A stretch of 18,072 bases of DNA from the NCBI GenBank assembly GCA_026398575.1, contig JAPLSP010000548.1:1-18072 (forward strand), given 5' to 3'. Of the stretch, positions 7,356-13,749 are shown in pieces. The number at the start of each line of letters is the position of its first letter. Positions within the stretch are counted from its first letter, which is position 1. The translations under genes were made by a program, and so were the position numbers. Below the pieces are notes generated by a model. It searched no databases. It was not told the origin of the DNA and saw only the letters and a program-made list of their open reading frames with translations. The stretch is from Candidatus Sumerlaeota bacterium (GTDB lineage Bacteria > Sumerlaeota > Sumerlaeia > JADFCT01).

Positions 7356-8270
7356 ATGACTGACACATTGGCTTACCCTCGCCGCGACTTTCTGAAACGC
7401 GCAGTGGCATTGGGCGCGGCGGCCGGCATGGTTCGATCCGGCGCGAGTTTTGGGGCTGAATCCGGCGCTTCGCCCGTATGGCAGATTGGCTGTTATACGC
7501 GGCCCTGGGATCAGCAGGAATATCAGGTTGCGCTGGATGCCATCGCCGAAGCAGGCTATAAATACGTAGGGCTAATGACCACCAAGCCACCGATGAAGTT
7601 TGTGATATCCGTTGCGACGACGCCGGAAGAGGCGCTCAAAATCGCGGAAGAAATCAAGAAGCGCAAACTGATTGTCGCGTCCGTATATGGAGGCGATATT
7701 CCTGTCGCCAAATCGCTCGAAGCCGGCATCGAAGGAATGAAAAAACTGATTGATAACTGCGCGGCCGTCGGCGCCGGCAATCTTCTCATGGGCGGAACCG
7801 GCGAAAAACTCTTTGAGGTATATTACAAAGCCATCGCCGAATGTTGCGGATACGCCGCCGAGAAGAAGATCGGAATCAGCGTCAAGCCGCATGGCGGGCT
7901 CAACTCCACCGGCCCGCAATGCCGCAAGATCATCGAGACGGTCGGCCATAAAAATTTCGGCCTGTGGTATGATCCGGGGAATATCTTTTATTATTCGGAT
8001 GGGAAACTGGACCCCGTTGATGACGCCGCCACAGTGGATGGCATCGTGGTCGGGATGTCGGTCAAAGACTTTCAGCCGCCGAAAAGCGTCTCGGTCACGC
8101 CTGGGGACGGCAAGGTTAATTTCGCCGCTGTCCTGGCGCGGTTGAAGCAGGGAGGCTTCAAGAGCGGCCCGCTTATCGTCGAAACGCTTGCGCCGGGCGA
8201 TGCGGCCCAAATCCTGGCCGAGGCCAAAAAGGCGCGGGCGTTTATTGAAAAGCTTGTGGCGCAACTGTAG
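7356..8270 (+). CDS. Tat-exported sugar phosphate isomerase/epimerase-like TIM-barrel protein
   Basis: A 304-residue protein with GGAG about 7 nt before ATG 7356. The N-terminus carries a Tat motif (RRDFLKRAV, residues 9-17) and an Ala/Gly-rich hydrophobic segment. The rest fits the xylose-isomerase-like TIM barrel (AP endonuclease 2 superfamily): WQIGCYTRPW at strand 1, AGYKYVGL at strand 2, then metal- or substrate-site positions KPHGG (177-181), WYDPGN (204-209), SVKDF (235-239) and the last acidic residue in VET (275-277). At the first metal position Lys177 stands where many relatives have Glu. It lies directly downstream of the Tat-exported Gfo/Idh/MocA gene, a pairing typical of periplasmic sugar modification. 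Exact reaction unknown: isomerase, epimerase or lyase are all possible. Confidence 0.83.
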   Translation: MTDTLAYPRRDFLKRAVALGAAAGMVRSGASFGAESGASPVWQIGCYTRPWDQQEYQVALDAIAEAGYKYVGLMTTKPPMKFVISVATTPEEALKIAEEIKKRKLIVASVYGGDIPVAKSLEAGIEGMKKLIDNCAAVGAGNLLMGGTGEKLFEVYYKAIAECCGYAAEKKIGISVKPHGGLNSTGPQCRKIIETVGHKNFGLWYDPGNIFYYSDGKLDPVDDAATVDGIVVGMSVKDFQPPKSVSVTPGDGKVNFAAVLARLKQGGFKSGPLIVETLAPGDAAQILAEAKKARAFIEKLVAQL

Positions 8271-8330
8271 CGCCTATATTCCTGAATGCCCTGAAATCGG
8301 CGCATCGCAATTATTCATCATAGAATTCAT

Positions 8331-8368
8331 GTGACCAAATTGAGCTCATGTAAACTTGCAAGGTCCTA
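8331..8368 (+). repeat. Direct repeat, left copy, flanking the toxin-antitoxin pair
   Basis: The sequence starting GTGACCAAATTGAGCTCATG, and continuing through AACTTG, recurs imperfectly at 8874-8911 just after the toxin gene. It contains GAGCTC and, in this copy only, the palindrome CTTGCAAG (8355-8362). It lies immediately before the antitoxin and may include its promoter or operator. Confidence 0.7.
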
Positions 8369-8395
8369 ATGATAGAGACAAGTGAGGTAATGGCG

Positions 8396-8578
8396 ATGAC
8401 AACAAAAGAAAAAGTCTTACAGGCGGTGCAGGACTTGCCTGACGATTTTCCAATCGAGGACGCCATGGAGCGACTCTTGTTCTTGGCAAAGATTGAAAAA
8501 GGCCTGTGTCAAGCAGACGCTGGAGAAACGATCTCACACGATCAAGTAAAAGAGAGGATGGCAAAATGGCTGAAGTGA
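8396..8578 (+). CDS. Antitoxin of a RelBE/ParDE-like pair
   Basis: A 60-residue protein starting MTTKEKVLQAVQDLPDD. ATG 8396 is favoured because GAGG lies 8 nt upstream; ATGs at 8369 and 8390 are in the same frame and cannot be excluded. The ORF pattern (K-VLQAV--LPDDFPIEDAMERLLFLAKIEKGL-QADAGETISHDQVKERMAKWL) is that of short antitoxins encoded directly before RelE/ParE toxins. The end, with its VKERMAKWL helix, is the usual C-terminal toxin-binding element. The gene overlaps the toxin gene by 13 nt, so the two are translationally coupled, and the pair is probably autoregulated. Confidence 0.85.
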   Translation: MTTKEKVLQAVQDLPDDFPIEDAMERLLFLAKIEKGLCQADAGETISHDQVKERMAKWLK

Positions 8579-8865
8579 GGTGGACGCCACAAGCGGCGGA
8601 CGACCTTGAAGCCATTACGGAATTCATCGCTCAAGATTCTCCGGGATACGCCAGTATTTTTGCCGTTGATGTTCTTGCGGCTGTAGATCGAATCGGATTG
8701 TTTCCCAAAATCGGAAGGATTGTCCCGGAAGCGAGACTTCCCTTCCTCCGCGAAGTTATTCTTGGCAATTATCGAATAGTGTACCGGGTTTTAACAGACG
8801 CAGTCGAGATACTGACAGTCTATCATGGCGCCAGACTTCTCAATCCTGAAAAATTGATATCATGA
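8566..8865 (+). CDS. RelE/ParE superfamily toxin
   Basis: A 99-residue protein starting MAEVRWTPQAADDLEAITEFIAQD. ATG 8566 has GAGAGG about 7 nt upstream and overlaps the antitoxin end. It fits the RelE/ParE fold: an N-terminal strand with WTPQAADDL, two helices, FPKIGRIVPE, then the C-terminal sheet LREVILGNYRIVYRV..VEILTVYHGARLL. The pattern (P-x-GR and YRIVYRV, HGAR) is closer to ParE/plasmid-stabilisation members than to the ribosome-dependent RelE of E. coli, so it may poison gyrase or cleave mRNA; sequence alone does not decide. The unit sits between two catabolic-type genes and is bracketed by direct repeats. Confidence 0.88.
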   Translation: MAEVRWTPQAADDLEAITEFIAQDSPGYASIFAVDVLAAVDRIGLFPKIGRIVPEARLPFLREVILGNYRIVYRVLTDAVEILTVYHGARLLNPEKLIS

Positions 8866-8873
8866 AAAACTTT

Positions 8874-8911
8874 GTAACCAAACTGAGCTCATCATTAACT
8901 TGTAATGGGAC
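8874..8911 (+). repeat. Direct repeat, right copy, flanking the toxin-antitoxin pair
   Basis: GTAACCAAACTGAGCTCAT at 8874-8892 and the following bases through TTAACTTG align with the copy at 8331-8368 with a few substitutions and small gaps. It lies between the toxin stop codon and the ribosome binding site of the ceramidase-like gene. Confidence 0.7.
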
Positions 8912-8930
8912 TAAACCCCAAGGGGCGCCT

Positions 8931-10361
8931 ATGTTACGACAAATATTCCATATAATTGCGGCCTTGGCTGCTTTCTTATTTTATTCTTCTATCGGAGTTT
9001 TGACGATGACGCCCACTTCCGCGCAAGACATCCAGGCCGGGGTTGCAGTCGCAGACATCACGCCGCCTGTGCCGTATCGCATGAGCGGCTACTTCAGCGA
9101 ACGGCTGAGCACCGGGGTTGACAATCCTTTGCAGGCCAAGGCGATTGTCATACGGCAAGGCTCCAAGCGCATCGCGATGGTCTTTTGCGATCTGATCGGC
9201 CTGCCGCGCGAAGTTTCATCCGAGGCGCGCAAGCAGGCGTCGGCAAAGACGGGCATCCCCGTCACGCACATTCTCCTCGCCGCCACGCATACGCACACCG
9301 GGCCGCTTTATAACGACGCCTTGCGCCAGCATTTTCATGAACTGGCCGTTTCGAAGCTCGGGCGCGATCCTTATGAGACGGTGGACTATCCGACGCAATT
9401 GATTTCAAAGATTGTCCACGCCATTGCGCTGGCGGACGCCGCAACGACGTCTGCGCGTCTGGCCGCGGGAACGACGGAGCAGCAGGGGCTGTCGTTCAAC
9501 CGGCGTTTTCACATGAAAGACGGCTCGGTGCGCTTCAACCCGGGTCCGCTCAACCCCGACATTGTCCGCGCCGCCGGTCCGATTGATCCGCAGGCCGGCA
9601 TCGTGCTTGTGCGCGGCGCAGCGGACGGCGCGGCAAAAGCCGCCCTTGTCAATTTCGCGCTTCATCTCGATACGACCGGCGGGACAATGTATTCGGCGGA
9701 TTATCCTTTTTATGTGGAGCGCTCTCTGCGCGAAACGTTGGGCGCGGATTTCATGCTTCTCTATGGAACCGGGACGTGCGGCGACATCAATCACATTGAC
9801 ATCACGCGAAAGCAGCGGCCCAAGGCGGATGAAATCGGAACGTCATTGGCCCAAACCCTGAAGGCCGCTCTGCCCGGCCTGGCGCCTGTCTCTGCGCCCG
9901 CTCTGGCGATGCGAAGCGAGGCCGTGCGCGTCCCGCTTCAGCGCTTCCCGGATGAAAAACTCGCCTGGGCGAAGGAGAACATCCACAAAGTTGGAAGCAG
10001 GGACCTTTCATTTCTTGAGCAGGTCGAGGCATATAAAATTCTTTCAGTGAAGCAACTGGGCGGCGACAGCATTCCCCTCGAAGTTCAGGTCATCAAACTC
10101 AGCGGCGACGTGGCCATTGTGGGATTGCCGGGAGAAGTTTTCGTGGATTTTGGATTGGCGATCAAGCGCGCTTCGCCGTTCGCCACAACGTTGGTCATCG
10201 AGCTCTGCGAGGATTGCCCCGGTTACATCCCGACGCAGAAAGCCTTCGCCGAGGGCAGCTATGAGACCGTCAATTCCCGGATCGCGCCCGGCGGCGGAGA
10301 GATGATGACGGACCTGGCCATCCGGCTGCTGAAAGAGCTTCATAGCGAACCCGGCGGCTGA
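8931..10361 (+). CDS. Secreted neutral/alkaline ceramidase-like protein
   Basis: A 476-residue protein. ATG 8931 has AAGGGG 6 nt upstream; the frame runs further back to 8862 but without a ribosome binding site. An N-terminal hydrophobic signal (about residues 1-31, ending near TSAQ) directs export. The mature start AGVAVADITPPVPYRMSGY, followed by QAKAIVI and FCDLIGLP, and the metal-site stretch ATHTHTGP (about 118-125), match the N-terminal domain of the neutral/alkaline non-lysosomal ceramidase superfamily. Further matches are VNFALHLDTTGG, YGTGTCGDINH and GLPGEVFVDFGLAIK. True ceramidases also have a C-terminal Ig-like domain, which is absent here, so this is a short bacterial relative. 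Such proteins are common in sugar-degradation gene neighbourhoods, and many may not act on ceramide. The substrate is unknown. Confidence 0.85.
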   Translation: MLRQIFHIIAALAAFLFYSSIGVLTMTPTSAQDIQAGVAVADITPPVPYRMSGYFSERLSTGVDNPLQAKAIVIRQGSKRIAMVFCDLIGLPREVSSEARKQASAKTGIPVTHILLAATHTHTGPLYNDALRQHFHELAVSKLGRDPYETVDYPTQLISKIVHAIALADAATTSARLAAGTTEQQGLSFNRRFHMKDGSVRFNPGPLNPDIVRAAGPIDPQAGIVLVRGAADGAAKAALVNFALHLDTTGGTMYSADYPFYVERSLRETLGADFMLLYGTGTCGDINHIDITRKQRPKADEIGTSLAQTLKAALPGLAPVSAPALAMRSEAVRVPLQRFPDEKLAWAKENIHKVGSRDLSFLEQVEAYKILSVKQLGGDSIPLEVQVIKLSGDVAIVGLPGEVFVDFGLAIKRASPFATTLVIELCEDCPGYIPTQKAFAEGSYETVNSRIAPGGGEMMTDLAIRLLKELHSEPGG

Positions 10362-10370
10362 TTGGTTTTA

Positions 10371-10504
10371 CACGGACGAACACGGACGAACACAGACTAG
10401 CACGGACATGGCGCTGGTCCTGAAGAAGTCCGATTGCCTCAGCGCCATGTCCGTGTTAGTCCGTGACCGTCCGTGATGGTCCGTGTCCGTCCGTGCCCGT
10501 CCGT
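10371..10504. repeat. 10-nt repeat array forming a long hairpin (CACGGACGAA type)
   Basis: The left arm (10371-10416) is made of four 10-nt units such as CACGGACGAA and ends in GGCGCTG. The right arm starts CAGCGCC at 10440 and continues with five to six GTCCGTG-type 10-nt units to 10504. The arms are complementary over about 45 nt with a few mismatches, around a 23-nt loop (10417-10439). The array fills the gap between the ceramidase-like gene and the transketolase N-half. Confidence 0.9.
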
Positions 10505-10514
10505 ACAAGGCCGA

Positions 10515-10545
10515 TCCTTGAAGAAATCCGATTGCGTCTGCGCCA
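10515..10545 (+). repeat. Near copy of the hairpin loop at the start of the transketolase gene
   Basis: Positions 10515-10545 repeat 10418-10447 (loop plus the inner stem of the hairpin array) with one inserted T and about three substitutions. The second copy contains the proposed TTG start codon and first codons of the transketolase N-half gene, so part of that gene's 5' end exists in duplicate inside the array. Confidence 0.8.
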
Positions 10546-11291
10546 TTCTAAAAAATATCGTTCCTCCGGCAGACAGTTCGCGGTGGGGACAGATTGGGAA
10601 TTCAAACTCGTTCACCGGCGCCTATTATAACGGCCCCAAAAGCGCGGAGTTCGACCGGTTCATTCTTTCGCCCGCGCAATACGCGCTGGTTCTTTACGCC
10701 GCGCTTGTCGAAGCCGGACGAATGGCGCCCGAGGGCATGGCCGAGTTCAACCAGGATGGAAGCACGGTCGAGATGATCGGCGCCGAGCATTCGCCGGGAA
10801 TGGAAGTGATGACCGGTTCGCTCGGACAGGGCATCAGCCAGGCAGCCGGCATCGCGATGGCGCGCAAACTGCGCGGCGAAAAGGCCCGAGTCTGGGTTTT
10901 CCTTTCCGACGGCGAATGCGAATCGGGCCAGACCTGGGAGGCGATTCAGGCCGCGTCCTTCCACCGGCTCGATAATCTTTGCATCATCATTGACATGAAT
11001 CATCAGCAATGCGACGGCGAAATTCGCACGATCATGAATATCGAGCCGTTCGACAAGCGTTGGGAGGCGTTCGGCGCGCGCGTCTTTCGGGTGGACGGAC
11101 ACAACATCGAAGCGATGGCGGGACTGGCGTCGCTCGAACCGGATGGACGGCCCCTCGTTATTCTCGCGGATACCGATCCCTGCCACTGCATGCCCTTCCT
11201 GAAAAAGCGGGCGCCGAAGCTGCATTATGTCCGCTTTTCCAATGAAGACGAACGCCGCGAATACCAATCTCACCTCAAAGAATTCCTATGA
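10518..11291 (+). CDS. Transketolase N-terminal (TPP-binding) subunit, split type
   Basis: The pyrophosphate-binding half of a split transketolase. It works with the C-half encoded next to transfer a two-carbon unit between sugar phosphates in the cytosol. I prefer the TTG at 10518 (257 residues, AAGG about 8 nt upstream); the frame stays open to GTG 10473/ATG 10476, but those codons lie inside the repeat array. Supporting motifs are DRFILS, GMEVMTGSLGQGISQAAGIAMA, LSDGE (about 129-133, Mg/TPP motif), GQTWEAIQAASFHRLDNL, DMNHQQCDG and VDGHNIEAM. Oddities: the usual SGHPGG is replaced by GQIGNSNS (about 24-31), the Asp-Ile-Leu helix after it is missing, and the usual SKGHA reads SPAQY. Two His residues of the classical active site are thus Gln. 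It belongs to a divergent transketolase subfamily, comparable in layout to apulose-4-phosphate transketolase subunit A (AptA). Confidence 0.82.
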   Translation: MKKSDCVCAILKNIVPPADSSRWGQIGNSNSFTGAYYNGPKSAEFDRFILSPAQYALVLYAALVEAGRMAPEGMAEFNQDGSTVEMIGAEHSPGMEVMTGSLGQGISQAAGIAMARKLRGEKARVWVFLSDGECESGQTWEAIQAASFHRLDNLCIIIDMNHQQCDGEIRTIMNIEPFDKRWEAFGARVFRVDGHNIEAMAGLASLEPDGRPLVILADTDPCHCMPFLKKRAPKLHYVRFSNEDERREYQSHLKEFL

Positions 11292-11325
11292 TATATTAAG
11301 AGGCTTTGGCCGTATATGATGAGTT

Positions 11326-11420
11326 CACCACAGAGGCACAGAGACACCGAGAAATGCTTCCAGAAAGATTTGAAAAAAGTCCTTTGTGAATTTCTCTGTG
11401 TCTCGGTGTCTCTGTGGTGG
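11326..11420. repeat. Imperfect inverted repeat between the transketolase halves (CACAGAGACACCGAGAAAT type)
   Basis: The left arm CACCACAGAGGCACAGAGAC (from 11326) continuing to ACCGAGAAAT is complementary, with small bulges, to the right arm from about 11388 to 11420 (TTTCTCTGTGTCTCGGTGTC and following). The loop is about 32 nt. It occupies most of the 175-nt gap between the two transketolase genes and could fold in the mRNA. No T-run follows it. Confidence 0.85.
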
Positions 11421-11466
11421 CTTTACAAAAACGGATAAAGGATTAAGAAAATTCCAGGAGCCATTG

Positions 11467-12474
11467 ATGGAAATATTGTCCAAGATACATGCCAAAAATC
11501 TGGTGGCATTTGGGAAGGCGCATCCCGAGGTTCTGCTGCTTTCCGCCGATCTCACCAATTCGACGGAGGCGGACCAGTTTCGTGACGCCTATCCGGATCG
11601 TTTCATTTCGCTGGGGATCGCCGAGCAGAACATGCTGAGCTTTGCCGGAGGACTGGCGCGCGAAGGCTTCGTTCCGCTCGTGCATACCTTTGCGGTTTTC
11701 ATCTACCGCCGCGCATTCGATCAGGTGGCGATGTCCATCTCTTATCCCAATCTTCCGGTGAAGATGTTCGGGTTCCTTCCGGGGATCACGACGCCCGGCG
11801 GCGCGACCCATCAGGCGATTGAAGACATCTCCGTCATGCGCGCGCTGCCGAACATGACGATCCTCGAATGCGGCGACGCCACCGACGTGGAGAACGTTCT
11901 CGACGTGGCGTATTCCGTCAACGGCCCCGTTTATATCCGGATGCTGCGCGGCGAAATCCCAAGGCTTTTCCACCCCTCGAATCCGATGCGCCTCGGGCAG
12001 TCGAGAACGCTCAGCTTAGGGAGCGACATCGCTCTCTTCACGAGCGGCATCTGCACCGAGGAAGCGCTGCGGGCCGCGCAGGCGTTGAAAAATGAGGGCG
12101 TTTCGATCAACCATATCCATGTCACAACGCTCAAGCCTTTTGACGATCCCAAGGCGATCGAAGCCGCGGCCCGCGCCAAATACGGCGTCATCACGATGGA
12201 GAATCACACGATCGTCGGCGGCCTTGGGACGATCATCGCCGAGAAAATGGCCGAGCATGGCGTCGGCAAGCGGCTCGTGCGCATCGGCCTCAAGGACGTT
12301 TATCCGCACGGCGCCAGCCGGCAATATCTGATGAAGGAATACGGCATTGACGCCATGGCGCTGGTGCGCGAAGTGGGAAAAATGTTGAGCGCGCGGTTCA
12401 ACATCACGGAAGAAAATCTGGCGCAGGCGCATATCGAGCCGATCCACAGCGAAGCCAAGGCGGAGGCGCTCTGA
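11467..12474 (+). CDS. Transketolase C-terminal subunit, split type
   Basis: A 335-residue protein. ATG 11467 follows AGGAG with 6 nt spacing; the longer frame from 11386 would start inside the hairpin repeat. It contains the pyrimidine-binding domain with the TPP-activating Glu in ISLGIAEQNMLSFAGGLA (Glu53), then TFAVFIYRRAFDQV, THQAIEDISVMRALPNM (about 114-130) and a C-terminal transketolase domain (SDIALFTSGICTEEAL, TMENHTIVGGLGTIIAE, KDVYPHGASRQYLMKEYGID). Unlike the N-half, these motifs are close to the classical ones. It partners with the preceding gene, as in AptA/AptB-type split transketolases or archaeal-type split enzymes. Its TGA overlaps the ATG of the RuBisCO-like gene by one base (TGATG), strong evidence for one coupled operon. 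Confidence 0.92.
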   Translation: MEILSKIHAKNLVAFGKAHPEVLLLSADLTNSTEADQFRDAYPDRFISLGIAEQNMLSFAGGLAREGFVPLVHTFAVFIYRRAFDQVAMSISYPNLPVKMFGFLPGITTPGGATHQAIEDISVMRALPNMTILECGDATDVENVLDVAYSVNGPVYIRMLRGEIPRLFHPSNPMRLGQSRTLSLGSDIALFTSGICTEEALRAAQALKNEGVSINHIHVTTLKPFDDPKAIEAAARAKYGVITMENHTIVGGLGTIIAEKMAEHGVGKRLVRIGLKDVYPHGASRQYLMKEYGIDAMALVREVGKMLSARFNITEENLAQAHIEPIHSEAKAEAL

Positions 12475-13598
12475 TGGCGGCGGACGAACGCTTTTCAGTC
12501 ATCTATCGCGTCGCGGGCGACGAGAAGGAAGCCTACGCCCGTGCGCGCGATATCTGCTTTGAGCAAACGGTGGAGTTCCCCGAGGACCTGGTGCCGGAGG
12601 GATTCATCCGCGATCATGTTGTCGGGCGGATCGAAAGCTTCCATCGCGCCGATGAACGCGGATTTCTGGCCACGATCAGTTTCCCCGTGGAAGCGGCGGC
12701 TGGCGAACTCCCGCAACTGTTGAACGTCATCTACGGCAACATCAGCATCAAGCCCGGCATTCGCGTCGAGAGTTTTGCGCTGCCGCCGTCGCTGTTGAAC
12801 GCCTTCAAAGGACCGCGTTTCGGCCGGCAGGGATTACGCGATTTGCTCGGCATTCCCAAACGTCCGTTGCTGCATACGGCGTTGAAGCCCATGGGCCTGA
12901 CCCCGCGCGCGCTGGCCGATCTGGCCTGGCAGTTTGCGCTGGGCGGCATTGACATCATCAAAGACGACCACGGCCTGACCAACCAGCGCTATGCTCCGTT
13001 CGAGGAGCGCGTTCAACTGTGCGCCGAGGCGGTCGCCAAGGCCAACCGCGAAACCGGCCAGAACTGCATCTACGTCGCCAACGTCACGGCGCCAGCGGGG
13101 GAGGCGCCTACGAGGGCGCGCTTTGCGAAAAGCGCCGGAGCGCGCGGTCTCATCATTTCTGCCGCGTTGACGGGGCTCGACGCCGCACGGGCGTTGGCCG
13201 ATGACGACAGCATTGCGCTGCCGCTTTTCGGCCATCCCGCTTTCCAAGGCGTTTATGTGATCCATCCCGACGCGGGCATCTCGCACTATTGCCTGTTCGG
13301 CCAGATATCGCGGCTCGCGGGAATGGACGCGGTGGTTTATCCGAATTTCGGCGGGCGTTTTTCCTTCAGCCGCGATGAATGCCAGAGCATCGCGCGCGGC
13401 TCGGGCAAAGAAATGGGCCACATCAAGCCCGCCTTCCCCAGCCCGGGCGGCGGCATGAGCCTCGGGCGCGTGCCGGAGATGTTCGAGGTTTATGGCTGCG
13501 ATGTGATCTTCCTCATCGGCGGCGGCCTCTTCAAACACGGCCCCAACCTCATCGAAAACTGCCGCTATTTCCGCGGGGTGGTGGAGAAGTTTGTTTGA
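12474..13598 (+). CDS. RuBisCO-like protein (form IV, RLP)
   Basis: A 374-residue protein with both RuBisCO domains: N-terminal to about residue 128 (LPQLLNVIYGNISIKPGIR, with Asn89 at the Asn123 position of RuBisCO) and a TIM barrel after it. Barrel motifs are RPLLHTALKPMGL (Lys138 at the Lys175 position), GGIDIIKDDHGL (Lys163 for the carbamylated Lys201, Asp165 for Asp203, but His166 for Glu204), FGHPAFQGV (His254 at the His294 position), YPNFGGRF where RuBisCO has the loop-6 Lys334, and FPSPGGG/LIGGG phosphate sites. The second lysine of KPKLGL is missing and loop-6 Lys appears to be Arg, so CO2 fixation is unlikely. Form IV relatives include the 3-oxo-isoapionate-4-phosphate decarboxylase OiaX and the transcarboxylase/hydrolase OiaT of apionate catabolism; the KDDHGL pattern seems to me closest to that group. 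The link to the transketolase pair (1-nt overlap) supports sugar-acid metabolism. Confidence 0.93.
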   Translation: MAADERFSVIYRVAGDEKEAYARARDICFEQTVEFPEDLVPEGFIRDHVVGRIESFHRADERGFLATISFPVEAAAGELPQLLNVIYGNISIKPGIRVESFALPPSLLNAFKGPRFGRQGLRDLLGIPKRPLLHTALKPMGLTPRALADLAWQFALGGIDIIKDDHGLTNQRYAPFEERVQLCAEAVAKANRETGQNCIYVANVTAPAGEAPTRARFAKSAGARGLIISAALTGLDAARALADDDSIALPLFGHPAFQGVYVIHPDAGISHYCLFGQISRLAGMDAVVYPNFGGRFSFSRDECQSIARGSGKEMGHIKPAFPSPGGGMSLGRVPEMFEVYGCDVIFLIGGGLFKHGPNLIENCRYFRGVVEKFV

Positions 13599-13749
13599 AG
13601 CGAAGATTAATGCAGACAGGATAGGCGCCAGCTTTTGGAGTGCGGTTGCTTGGTGCGGCTCCTGAGCGCATTACTTTCGTCTCTTAGGCAAAAATGCGTC
13701 ACTGAATTTATGGCTCATATCACTATGAGCTAAATAAGAAGTGAACCCT

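Noticed and set aside
6022..8270. Assigning apiose dehydrogenase or apionate enzymes (ApdH, OiaC type) to the Gfo/Idh and TIM-barrel genes
   Set aside because: The families match in fold, but both proteins carry Tat export signals, while the known apiose enzymes are cytosolic. The link is too weak for a name.
10371..10504. CRISPR array
   Set aside because: Units are 10 nt and contiguous, with inverted arms and no spacers, so it is a hairpin repeat and not a CRISPR.
11326..11420. Rho-independent terminator between the transketolase halves
   Set aside because: The arms are long and imperfect, the loop is about 32 nt and no T-run follows; it fits the repeat family better.
12474..13598. True CO2-fixing RuBisCO
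   Set aside because: Key residues differ (KDDH for KDDE, loss of the second Lys in KPKLGL, altered loop 6), the protein is shorter than form I-III enzymes, and no phosphoribulokinase or small subunit is present.
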